From: Macrobrachium rosenbergii
Lineage: Eukaryota > Arthropoda > Malacostraca > Decapoda > Palaemonidae
Assembly: GCF_040412425.1 (NCBI RefSeq)
Contig: NC_089782.1
Coordinates: 26,413,122 to 26,477,121, forward strand
DNA: 64,000 nucleotides
Direction: 5' to 3'
Part shown: piece by piece, positions 11,890 to 24,800 of the stretch
Layout: each line of letters starts with the position of its first letter
Position numbering within the stretch: the first letter of the stretch is position 1
Notes under the pieces: model-generated
What the model was told of the DNA's origin: nothing
Database searches by the model: none
The model's input: only the letters and a program-made list of their open reading frames with translations
Translations under genes and position numbers: made by a program

Positions 11890-11977
11890 ATGGCAACCTT
11901 AACTCAGATGGCTGACAATCTCTATGAGGCTGTCAGTATTGGTGATGTGGATACAGTTATGGATCTTTTGAAGAAAG
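11890..11977 (+). CDS. ASB-type gene, coding exon 1 (residues 1-29)
   Basis: Encodes MATLTQMADNLYEAVSIGDV and onward, the helical half of ankyrin repeat 1. It exits with one base (phase 1) at the donor GTTAGT at 11978. An in-frame TAG at 11881-11883 makes this the first possible in-frame ATG within the exon. Confidence 0.88.
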
Positions 11978-12752
11978 GTTAGTCATTCTTTGCATTTATG
12001 GTATGCCGAAAGTTTGTTCATTTTACTGTATTTTGTGAATATTAAATATAATGCAACTATGTAGGCTACATGTTTTCAGTGGTAGTAAACTCCTACGTTA
12101 CAGTATCTCCTTTTTGTGCGATTGCAATAATGTTGTTCACTGTGATATTTTTGTAAGATTCTTTTTACCTCTTCAGAACTTTCATATCCTTTTACTAATC
12201 GTCCAGAGAGTTTCACCAGAGCAGCTGTCTAAGAATTTCTACTTTAAAACAAAGAAAATTTGATGTTATAGATATAGTACTGTTTTTCATTCCACACAGG
12301 GGCAAATGTTAATGTGCTTCCTACTTGTGGACGTACTGTGTTGGGTCGTGCTGCACAGCTGGGTCATCTTGCCATAGTTTGTCTCCTGCTGGATGCAGAA
12401 AAATTTTACACCACACCTGAAGAAGAAGATATAGATACAGAAGTGATGTTTTCATCTTGCCCAACAAATGTGGAAAGCCCAACTACATCACAAGCCACTG
12501 TCACATCTCCAACTTATCCACCCCTGTCTTCTCCAACTGTAGTAGCCCCCACCTCATCTACATGGCCAACGCTACCCATATCTACTGCTGCAGCTACTGT
12601 AGCTTCTACTTCAAGTCTCCGTCCTTCACTTGGGTCTTCCTTAAGAAGTCCACAGCCTCACAAATGTTGCTCTCCCAGTGTTGACTCAGAAACTTGTACC
12701 TGTAGTGATGAGGTCAGTTGAATATTTTTGTTAGATTGTTATAATTAAATTA

Positions 12753-12838
<86 letters not shown>

Positions 12839-15800
12839 ACTTTAACAAATGAAGTTATATTTTCAAAGTGGTAAATGCTTGGCTAGTAGAAATTTTTATT
12901 CAGCATAGAAAATAACAGAATAATGCATACCAATGTTCTATTAAGAAAAGTAGAATATTTTTTTAAATATATACTTTAAAACTGCAATCAGTTAGAAATA
13001 CACAGTTGTTAGGATATGCCCCAGAACACATCACACTTGAACGGGTTACAAAGTTGTAATTATGATCTTACAGTTTTAGTATTTAATTTCTTTTTTTGCT
13101 TGAGTTAAATGAACCAGGTGAAATGGTATAAATATTTAAGAGCAATAAAGATGATTAAAATTGGGAAAAATAACATATGAAATAAGAAAGAAGGCAAAAT
13201 TATTCTGGAAAAGATTAGTCATAGAGGGCAATATAAATTTGAAGATCTTGAGACAGGCTAAAGAAGTAACAGTTGATAAGATATGACATTTTTTGGAATA
13301 CATATTAGTATTAATTTGCATTTCATCTTTCTTATAATATTTTTAAGAAATGAAGGATTAAGTTACTTTCTTTTAAGTAGAAATTTTGTGTCCTTATACA
13401 GTTGTAGTACAAAGGTCTTTACTTCCTAGAAAAGGTTATACATACTGTATAAGAATCACTAGTTATAAACTAAATAGTGGAACATAGATGGCACAAGTGT
13501 TGGGGTGCACAGGTAACCTAGCACATGTGCCATGTACATTTTCCTAACATGCAATTAGGGTCTTATTCTTGATTTCTCATGATAAGTAAACTCCTCCTGT
13601 ACATCAGATAGCCATACCAATGCAAGGGTAGACTCATCAGATCCTTAGATATGGAACTTTTTCTGGATTTTTTCCATACAAGGTTTAAATTCTGGAAGGA
13701 TGAAAATTCAAGAAAAATTGTCCTGAAATATTTATGTACAGTTCCTTAAATATTTTTTTAAGACCACCTGAAACGTGTATAGGATATAAGTTTTCAAGAC
13801 AAATATTCAGAGAAAATCATTCATTATGGTTAGTAAATGACCTTGTCACCATTAACAACTTTCAAGGATTTTACACATTGTCAAAACTGCTAATCAGTGA
13901 TATTTTAGGGAAATCTAAAAATTACAAGTAATATTTTTTATTTTCATGTTATATAGAATGAATACTTCAGAATGTGAGTGTTTTTTTCACTTAAAAGAAA
14001 CATTTTTATTTGTATTAATATATCTGACAATGTGATATCCTCATTAAGTTGCAGAATAATTTTGATACTCTCCACTGAAGTAAATTCTTGGTGAATTCTT
14101 TTAGTAACCAGATACATAATATTCTTGTATGACTGATTAAAAATTTGATACTTGGTGAAAGGGTGCTCAGCTTCTTGCCCAAAAAGTAGAGAATATGCCT
14201 CTATTCTAGATTCAGAGGTCCATGAAGGAATAGTGCGGTCCATTTCTCCACTTTCGTTTCTTTTCAGTTGTGGGGGCTTGATTTGAGCGATACCAATCAG
14301 CACAGTGACTGGGAAGCAGGACTTCGGGGCCGTGATCTTCCAAGCAATAACAACGAAGACACCTCAGAACGGGAAATTGAAGGGGCTTACAGTGCACCTG
14401 TGTGCGCCCACAACCCTCATAACCCAAATCAGTATACCCCAAGTAATATTGGTTATTATGTTTATGAGTACCGAGAAGAGGATGAAGATACCGGTAAGAG
14501 ATTAAAGGACAAATTTTTCGTTGTGCCTGTTTGAAATTTATACTGTATTGCATGTGATATATGAATGTCCCCTCTTCAGAATTTGTTTCATGTTCATGCG
14601 TTAGTAAATTTTCAGTAAACAGTATAATATGCAATAGAAATGTGTTTTTAATAGAATAGAGAGCTTGCTCAGGTGTGAGATAACTTTTTTCAAGGTATTG
14701 ATATATAATAAAACAACATGAAGATCCATACTGTTGAGTCAGAAAGATCTGGATTTGGCAGGTTTTAGTAGCTTTCTATCCCTGTTCTTTAGTATTCACT
14801 TGGAAGAAGCTATAATATACTTATAATGCACTTTGCACTGGGATCTTTAAATGTATTTGCTGTCCAGGGGACTCTTCTGGGCCTATTGTGTCATCAACGG
14901 AAGACTCGGACTCCGCTTTGATGGCTGAGCGCCGTCATCATCATCAACCCCATCGTCATTCTGCTTCCATCCTTCTTCAACGCACATTAGGTAGAGGGCG
15001 AGCCAATATAGTTTCTTCAGATTCAGAATTTGAAACTGAAAACAGAAGACGGAGGCGGCATGCTCGTCACAATCACCGCTCACACCGCCATGAGAGAGAT
15101 CATGGTAGGCAGATGCTCCTTTATTAAAGAATCATAAGTTTTGTAATTATATCGATCATAGATTTGTAGTTAGAGAAAACATATTCGTACTGTAATTTCA
15201 TTTTCATTTTGACTTTGATTCACATTTTGTCTCCATTCACTCATACAGGCAGTCCCTGTTTAATGGCGGGCTCAGTTAATGGCGTTTGTCAGGCAACGAA
15301 AATCGGCAATTTTCTGCGCTTTTTGGCGCCAAGAAGCCCTGAAAAGCGCCAGAAATTGCAGATTTTTGGTTAGTAGTGATTTTCAGTTATCATCACACTC
15401 CCAGAACGGAATCCCCGCCAATAACCAAGGATTGCCTGTACTGTGTGTTATCAGGCCTCATTGTGATCCTGGCACCAGGTCCTTCCACATATTTTGGTTT
15501 CAGATTCATTGAAACTGGCACAAGTAGGAGAAAAAGAATACATTACTAGTGAGGTTTTTCATTCAGAGTTACTTTTTACATAAGAATGACCTTTTATGTT
15601 AGCTGATGCATCTTCTAGCTGTAAAAAAAACCATGTTATACAGACACAAACCAACCATTCTGAATATGTAGTAGAAGACCAATTAAACTTTGCTGATATG
15701 TGAGACTTTGTAAAGTTGGAGACTTGAATTCCCATTCACTCCTTCTACATCCTTCTATCTTTTTTTCATTTTATTTTACCCCAAATAAAGGCTATCCTGC

Positions 15801-18800
15801 TGAACATTTTTATTATGTATCTCTCCATGCTTCACATATTCTACTTATTCCCACATTACTACAAGGAATTTAAACTGCTATATATATATCTGTATAAAAT
15901 ATTATTTTTGTAAATTTATAGTGATTTGATATTTTTTTAACTGTTATAGAAGAATATTGTTGAAACTTGGATCAGTGTCGTGCTGTGCTAATTACAGTAT
16001 GTCTAAGTAAGGAATTTGCTTTGAAGTTAGTGACAGGACTTGCAGCAGGTTTCATCAGCCTGTGATGCAGATCTACATTTTTTCTAACCGTGGAAAACAA
16101 ATACTTTCTTAATGTAACATTCGTCTGTAGGTGATTCTTAATGGGAGTTATTGTGGTCAAATACGAATGTAGGAAGACTTTTATCAGTCATTAGATTAGT
16201 AGTAGTAGGGGCCAAGCTAGGAAGGATGAGTCTATGTGACCCTCTTGTGTCTGACAGGAACTCCATTCCCTTGCCATCTTAGTCCTTAGGGTCATCCTCT
16301 TCTTCCTTCAAGGAGTCTGAGCGCTAGTTGATATATGAATTCACACAAGTATACCAAATCTCTGTTCCCTCCCTAGCTTTGCTATTGACATATTAGTACC
16401 TGATGAAATTTTTTCTTTCTCCACCTTGCCATTAGTCAGTGTTATTGTTTCCTTAATTCCATTTATCACTGCCTCTTGTTTAGCTAATACATATTGCTGT
16501 ATCTAACAACATGTGCATTGTAGACATTACTAAAGGGTGTTTACAGCATCCCTTCAGCCACTGGCTGCAACCACTTTTTAGCTTTTTGCTTTACCTCCGT
16601 TCCCTCATTCTTTCTTCAGTCTCTGTTTAGCCTCTCTAATTATTACTTCTTATTGCCGCTGTTGATTTTTCTCCCAGTTCCACCTTTAGATCCTTGTACT
16701 TCTTTATTTTCTGGATCTCTTTATTTTACTGTCCAGACACACCCACTCCCTCTTTTCAGTTTAAGCGCTGAATGGCTAAAAGTGCCACAGTGATTTTCTT
16801 GCCGCCTGAATTCCATAAATCAGTCAGTCAATCATTACTTGACAGCTTGGCAAGAATGCATCAAAAATTTACTGTTTTCTTTCACCTAGACCAATTAACT
16901 GGGTTACTCTTCACTAAACTCTTTCATCTATATAAGAAGAAATCACCACCCAGGATCGCCTTTTTTGGATAGAGGAAATGTCACAATGTAACTGGCAGAA
17001 AGTATGTCAGGTTGTTCTAAAAAACTTGAAAAATTATAACTAATGGACAGCATGCAAGACAGATTCATATTGGATATGATCTGTCTCAAGATTTGAAGTC
17101 ACAATAGGCAGGAAGTTTATCCAGTTCATAACACCAGTTTGGCAATCTTCATTCCAATTATAATATCTGATGGATTGAAACAGAGTTCCAAGTTAATTTC
17201 TGTGAGCAAGAATCAGTTAAGACAGTTACTCTGATGAGCACACACAGTGTTGATCACCACAAATTCAGGTTCTATCCAATGTCTTTATCAAGTAACAAGT
17301 AAGATTTTGAGAATTGATTGCCTTGACTGTAAAGGATGGGTGACCTCTGTCCGGCAAATTTGAGTTTCCCTTTTCATAGAAATTTTATTTACAAACTTCT
17401 ATAGACAAATTGTGCATCTTTATAATGTTGAGAGAAAATGAAGGAAAGGTACCTCTAAAAAGAGGAAGTAATTGATGATTTGTAGGAAAACATAGGTAAA
17501 ACATACCAAGAGAAAGGTGATTTTATTACTGAAGCCCACATTTAAAATAAGGTTTTGAGAAGACCACTACTTCATTCTCAAACATGCAAAGTTCTTGTGA
17601 TCAGGAGAGATCAGAATGACCTAGTTAACACATTTGCAACCTATTATGTAATTAAGGAAACAGATTTATACAGTAATTGGGAGAGTTTAACTGACAAGAT
17701 ACAAGAAAGGATGGACAGTTTCTTAAACCTTTCTGTGTTTGGGAATCAGATAACAAGAAGTGAGGTCTGACATTCATTGCAACAGGCATTTTCTATTTCT
17801 GAATAGACTGCTGAGATAGAAAGAACCAAACTAGCAATAGATAATCAGATGAGAAAAGACCTAGTCTGTTAGGTTTCCACTCTTTGTTAACACCATACTA
17901 GCACCAGGTATTATAAAAGAAGTAAAGCAAGAGCTTTGTATTTATTTAACCTAGGGTTATTTTGAATAATGTACAACTAATCAAAGATTGACAGAAATAA
18001 GATGACAAAAGAGTATGGCTTAACCCAAAAGGAAATGCAGAGGGATGATTGTTTGATTGGGGACTTGAGGCCACAGGAATTGATGGCATTAGATGTAAAA
18101 GTATGAAGGACAAAGACAAAGTGAGCAGTATGAAGGGTCATGTAACATTATGAATTGTTTGTCTTGAATAATGTACTCGAAGTTTTATGCTCAAAGTCAA
18201 TTTGTACTTAGGGTCTTATATGTGCTTCTCTCTTGCAGGACGTCACAAAGGTCTTGTTCATTCACATCACTCGAGTCCATGGTTAGCTCAATTGCATTCT
18301 GAGTACCTGTCTTTGGGGCTTGCATCACCGTGGTCTTTGAGACGTACCTGTGATATGAATCAGCAAGATGCTTATGGGAGAACAGCTTTACATTATGCTA
18401 CAGAACAGGGTCACACATATATAGTTCATATGTTAATCAAATCAGGTACAGTACTATTTTTCTGGTTTTAAGAAAGCTGAAAGCTGAGCGGTTAACTCAG
18501 CACAGAACAGCACATTGTTTGCAAAAATGGTCATTGACTTGGTAATCAAACAGTTTGTGAGCCCATGTGTCATATATTTGCCTGCATTCACAGTCTTGAA
18601 TGTCCTTAGACTCACAGTTTGATGTCTGACTGACAGAATGGTTTGATAGTTTAATGAATCATGCTGTCTGGAATGGCAAGTATAATCTCATATTTTGTGA
18701 GAGCGTATACAGTGCTGCTCACAGCTTTGTCCAGAAATCCCAAGTTTGTTTTAGGGTCACATTTTTTCAGTCACCAGTGATTTTTTTTTAAATTATTTGT

Positions 18801-21800
18801 TAGCCAATTCATTCTTTTCTCCCCAGTTTTTACTTTTGTTGGAACTAGAAGGTCAAGGGTTCACGCCTCCCCCTGACTGTGAATATCACTAGCTCTGTAT
18901 CATGGCCAGTTACTGTCATAGTGTGGAGGGGGGTTGGGGAAACCTGGCTTTGTTTACCTGAGTACCATAAGGTGTATATGTGAACTGAAACCAACAACTT
19001 TCTCTCAATACTGTAAGAGGCAAAGGTGTAAATTTTGTACCATCACAGGCACTTCCATTGCCTGCATTTTTCTTGGTTCACCAACTTTCTTTGTAATGAT
19101 GGCTTGACTTTTAATAATTACAAAATAAATTTTTCCCAAGAGTTATTCGTCTTTACATAGTAAATAGTTGTTCAAGGTTTTGTTTATCTTGTTTCTACTT
19201 TTTGTTAAGTTTGGTCTTGAATTCTTAGTGATGAGTGTCCATGCTAGCTAGCTAACAGGTTTTTTCTATTAATGCAAAGAGGTAGGTTTTCCTGTGCATT
19301 TATTTTTCTGCACTATGAGCAAAGTGCAAGTAGACTGTCTTTGCCACTTTACACTATTTTTTATTGTTTTTAGTATCCTTGAAGATGTTTAATAACAGGT
19401 AATTTTATTACTTTGTAATTGCCTTGTATTTTGTAGGTACTGTGCTACCTTCCTAGAATTATTGATCTGCTTCATAATCTCTGGGTAGAATGTTTTCTTT
19501 TACTTTCAGTAATATTCCATTTTTATTGTACTGTACTAATATTTGGAGATTTTGCTAGTATATCAAATATGATTGCTGCCCATATTTTTTTGCTGTTTGG
19601 AATGGTTGGGTGCACTAGAGGTTGGATATAGGTGGCACTGCCATTTGCACCTAACTTCATAACAAACACCCAAATAACATTTAGCTGGAACTTTGCTGTT
19701 CCCTCTCTTTCTTCTGTCTCAAGTAACAAGGGCCTTCTGCGTTGTCAAATGAGGTCTGTTTGACACTACCTACAAAGCACCATGGATTACAGGCTATTCC
19801 TCTTTATAGGAAAACAAAGGAAACAGTTTATGAGGTATGCAATCTTCCATTTGCTGTTACGGCAGGGCAACCTGATAGCCTGCAGTATTATTTTAGGTGG
19901 CAAAGTACATCAGGTACAAGAGTGAGTCCACAAAATCATAGCCCTCTTAAGTAGCTTTTAAACCCAGTATGGATGTATTATGTATTTTTAGTGCAGGTAC
20001 CTGACAATGCCAGTCTACCTTTACTGCTTTATATTTAAGAGATGTCGTGAAGACATGGTTGGATTTATCGTACATTGGGATTAGTAGTTATGGCAGGCCA
20101 ACGTTATCTTTGGAAGAAGAAATTGGAGATTCATAGTCTTCCACTTTTTCATTTTATCATCTTTCATTCATCATGGAGCTCTGGGTGTACTGTAGCTATG
20201 TCCTATATGCCTGGTAAGTCAGATTGTATGCTAAATCTGAGAAAATTGGCTAGTATAGGGCCCTGTTTGCACTGTTGGCTCATCCTCTATGTGAATATCC
20301 TTTTGACTTATCAGATCCTCATTATTTGACTTATAAGTCCCCAGGTGCTCACCTAATCTACATTCAGTAACTTGACCTCCCACTCAAAGTGCTGTTTTGG
20401 CAAATATATGGTTAATAGGTTGTGATGAAACAAGCTGACTTTTTAGGACAAAACTACTACTATTTTTTTTTTTTTACATGCAAACCCATTATTCATATAA
20501 TGAGTTTCCTCCTCCCAAACTGCATTTCCAAACTACACAAAATATGAGGTTAGTTAGTCATATAGTACATACTTGTGGTTCCCCATTGCAGACATATCAT
20601 TAGACAAAAGACTTAGACTGGGCATTTGAGACCATAAATTTTGGTAATTATTTTGTTGATGGGTTGTATGAAAATATCAGCTTTTGTGTTGAAAAACTCA
20701 GTTTTTCAGTGTAATTTTGAATAGTAATGTTTAATTCTGCTCCGACTGTAATTATGTGAAAGAGATTTTATTTTTATTTTTGCCAGGGTACAGTATTAAT
20801 TGTCCAAAAATTGTAATGTAATACTTTATGATGATGTTTCTTTTTAATTTAGATAGGACGCACAGTGTCCTTTTTTAAATTCATAGAATTAAATTGAATA
20901 TTGAAAGTCCTTTTACATCAAGATTAAATGTTTTTGGTGAAGTAGTATTGACAAGTGAATGTACCTTCCTTAATACTTCATGCTTTTTCCCAGGTGTTCG
21001 TGTTGATACTCCTGATGCAGAGCACATGACAGCCCTCCATTTGGCTGCTCAGCGAGGGATGGCGGAAGTTATCACTCTACTTCTTGAAGGTGGTGCGAGA
21101 GTAAACAATAAAATGAGTGATAAGGTTAGAAATGATTCCTGTTCTTTTATATTTCTTTTGTTATACACTGAGTAGAACCTCTGTTTCAGATGTGTTGTTA
21201 ACATATTCAGATGGATATTTTGTGGTGATCATATTTTTCTAATGAATGCTGCCATAATTTGGTAGTTAGTACATGTGTGATCATTTTAAAATATAAAGAG
21301 CACTGAAGTAAATTACATTTGTCAATGCTTTCCTCATCAGTTTAGGATTCAGGACCATGAGACATAAGGCTCTGTTATTTTTGTATATTTCTGTATATCA
21401 GATTCACTATTTTTTATATGTAGTCACATTTGAATAAGCATTTTTTCATGAAATTTTTATGAGTGCCTATTTTGTGTTAGTATAATCAAACAAAGACAGT
21501 TATCTATGATAATAATCTGCACTCCTGTTAACATTCGTTCCTTAATTCCTTAATGTCAAAAGTACTTGAATGACTATGATTGTAAGATGATCAAAGGAGG
21601 TCTCCAATTGATCCTTAGTTTGTTGTGTCTGCAATGCCTGTAGGATGTAAACATTGCTTTATTAATACACATTTGTTTAACCAGTCATATAGATCCAAGT
21701 TTAATTGGTTGTCTTATTAAGACTGATGATGATGATCATTGCATGTTAGCCTCTGTTCTTTGCAAAAGTTGAATATTTTGAGGACTTAGTCATTGATTAA

Positions 21801-24800
21801 TGGAAATCATTTCACTCTGTGTACTCATTGATGACCATTACATGTTATTCTCAATTACTGCTAAGTTGAACATTTCAATGACTTTAGCTCTTCATTAATA
21901 TATATTTCCAATTGTTTTAACTCAGAGTTCCCCGCTGCATATAGCTGCATCCAGAGGTTATACGGACATTGTGGAAACCTTACTTGACCGAGGGGCGAAA
22001 ATTGACTCCTTAGATGGTTCAGACCGTACCCCACTTATTCTGGCAGTATCACGTTCTCATTACAAAGTAGTTCAGTTGTTACTGAAAAGAGGAGCTAAAG
22101 TAAACATAGAAGAAATTCACGGTAAGCAATATTGTATCCATTTCAGTGGTGTTATTATAAACAAATGTTTTCAAAATGATAAATTCGTGTAAATATTCAT
22201 TGCATACTTTGCTTTAAAATACCATATATATTTTCTTCTCTTTTTATTGGTAATATTCTAATCATAACCATTCCTGAATAACAGAAACACAAATATATAT
22301 ATGTAATCAGGCTTCTTGCAGAACTATCAAATGTTTCAACAGAGGTAACTGGCCAAAATATCTATCAAAAAGTTTCCACATATCAGTTGTCTTTATGAAA
22401 TAGGATAACACTTTTGACTGAAATTCACTTAGGCAGTACATTGCCAGGATCTTTTTTTTTTACGATGTGTTATTTGAAAACAAAAATGATACACAATACA
22501 TCATGTGCTTTTCCAAAACCACCTTAGTCTTAACATCCACTCCTCTCATGCCTTTCAAAGCCATAACGGAAGCTAGTGCTTTGATTTGTTGTCATTTTGT
22601 GAGGTGTAATCTGTCAGCCTATCAGTTTTGCAGTCAGGCCAAGGGGTTTCTCAAGTACATTATAGGGCATTGAATTTGAAGACTGCCAAGATTGTGGCTT
22701 TTCAGGTTCTACCAGCAAAACCACAATTGTGGCATTTCAGAAAATAAGGGCTAACTTTACATCGTTTCATTTTTCAGATGTTATGAACAGATTTACTGGG
22801 TTAGACCTTTGGGAGTCTAGAAACATGGATTGGTAGTCACTTTAAATTATTTAATGAAATAAATAATGTAATGTATAATTGCATGTTTCTTTTATCAGGT
22901 TATACACCACTCTGTGAGGCAGTTTGGCACAAAGATTTGAAGTTAGTGCAAATGTTATTGACAGCTGGAGCAAAGATTACACAATCTCATTATCTTCTGC
23001 ACTATGCTGTTCTCCATCGACATTACCAGGTACAGTAATGTGAAAAAAAGTACAGTATTCTGGAAGGTAGATGTCATCAGTATAGGGTTTTGAACACATC
23101 ATCTAGGATGAATTTGATATAATTAGTATTGTAATGACATTGGTGTGCAGTATCTTTGTGTAATATCTGAAATAAAATTCTGTATTTACTATTAAAATAC
23201 AATTGGGGAAGTAAGATCTCTTCAGCAGAGAAGGTTTGTTTGTAAAGTTTACTTTTAGGAATATTGTACCTGCCTTATATATAAGCTTAGTGAGCTGGTC
23301 AGATAATCATATAATTGTATATTTTTACATTTTCTGAGTTCTAAAAAATACTGATTTAGATCAGATATTGAATGTTCATTTTCCATGTGATTTAGTAATT
23401 ATTTTTGACACAAAGACAAGGAAAATTTCTTTAGAGCTATATCATGGTAAACATTGCTTTTAGAAACTTTTTGAAAAGAAAAAATCTTTCCAATATTAGA
23501 ACCACTTTGTTGTCCCTCCATACTTTTAAACATTATAAAATCATTTCATGAGGGGATGAAGACCAAAGTATAATTGATGGAGAGTGAGAAGTTTCCTTTA
23601 GATTTTATGTGAAGCCACGACTTTTGCTAGTGCCAGCCCTATTTAACATTTATTTTTATATTTGTAATGAGCACAGAGTCTGTTTGCATTTTAAAATTAC
23701 TGGGAAATTGTCTAATATCAGAGGATTTCATGCTAAGACAAAAAATATCTGCATTTTACTTTTGTGCTGCCATTATTTCACCTGATGCTGTATTATACAA
23801 AGGTTTCTTGACAAATTATCACAGACATGCAAAATTACAAAAACTGTTATGTAGGTAAGAGTGAATTTGCAAGGGAGCTTCTACTGGAGGGATGAGTTGA
23901 TTAAAACAAGCGGTATTTTTTTTGCTGTTTTGTGTCTTCTCTCACCTCAAACAGTTTGGATGAAGAAATATCCACTTGAATGGGTAAAACTTAAAGGTGC
24001 TTTCGGCCCCTTGTCAAAGGGATTGATTCAAGGTGTCCACACTAAAAATGAAGGTCAGTCTGTATAATGCTTGTGTACTCTCCTGCACAGTTGATGCTGC
24101 AATGGCTCATATGCACACCAGCTCAGTAGCTTTCATTGCTACCTCATGAGAAGATTCTTGGGGTAAATGTAGAGGTCCCAAGTAGGGCAATCTATCACTC
24201 AGTTTGTGTCAGTATGATTTAACAGATACTATATTGGATGTGCCATATTAAAAGATTGGGTAACACTCAAATTCCAAAGAAAATATTTGGCAGAAACACA
24301 TACTATTAGGAAAAATTGGAAGACTTGTTTTACACTACTTTGACTCTGTGAAGTATGATCTATGTCAGTGCCCAGTAAGTAATTGGGAGGAAAGTGCTCA
24401 AAACCAGGGAGGACTGTGGTGATGGTGAAAATATATGCAAGAGGTGCTAGAAGGATTCTTGAGATATGTTACATGCATAAGTTGCATGTATGCCATGAGC
24501 AGTAATGCTTGATGGAGCATAGTAATCTGTATGTAAAATATATTAATCTATTTTCTTGTGCTAAAATAGGAAATATTTCTCGGTGGCTTTGTAAAATTAA
24601 TATTATGTAGATCCATTTTCTGTGCTCTTCAGCTAGCAGAGATGTTACTAGGAGCCAGGTGCATTGTTAACCTTCGAGATGATAATGGTGACACACCTCT
24701 CATAATCGCTGCAAGAACTTGTCAACCTTCAATTATAAAACTTCTACTGAAACATGGTAAGTAAACATTAAGATGAAAACTGGATTAAAACTTTTTCCAA

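Larger units (their letters stand above)
15105..18238 (+). other. ASB-type intron 4 (3.1 kb)
   Basis: Non-coding. It holds a TA-flanked MITE at 15246-15438 and a diverged SINE-family segment at about 16525-16780. No exon recognised. Confidence 0.5.

Noticed and set aside
14212..14634. 140-codon open frame on the minus strand
   Set aside because: Antisense to ASB coding exon 3 and its introns. It has no family resemblance or splice logic.
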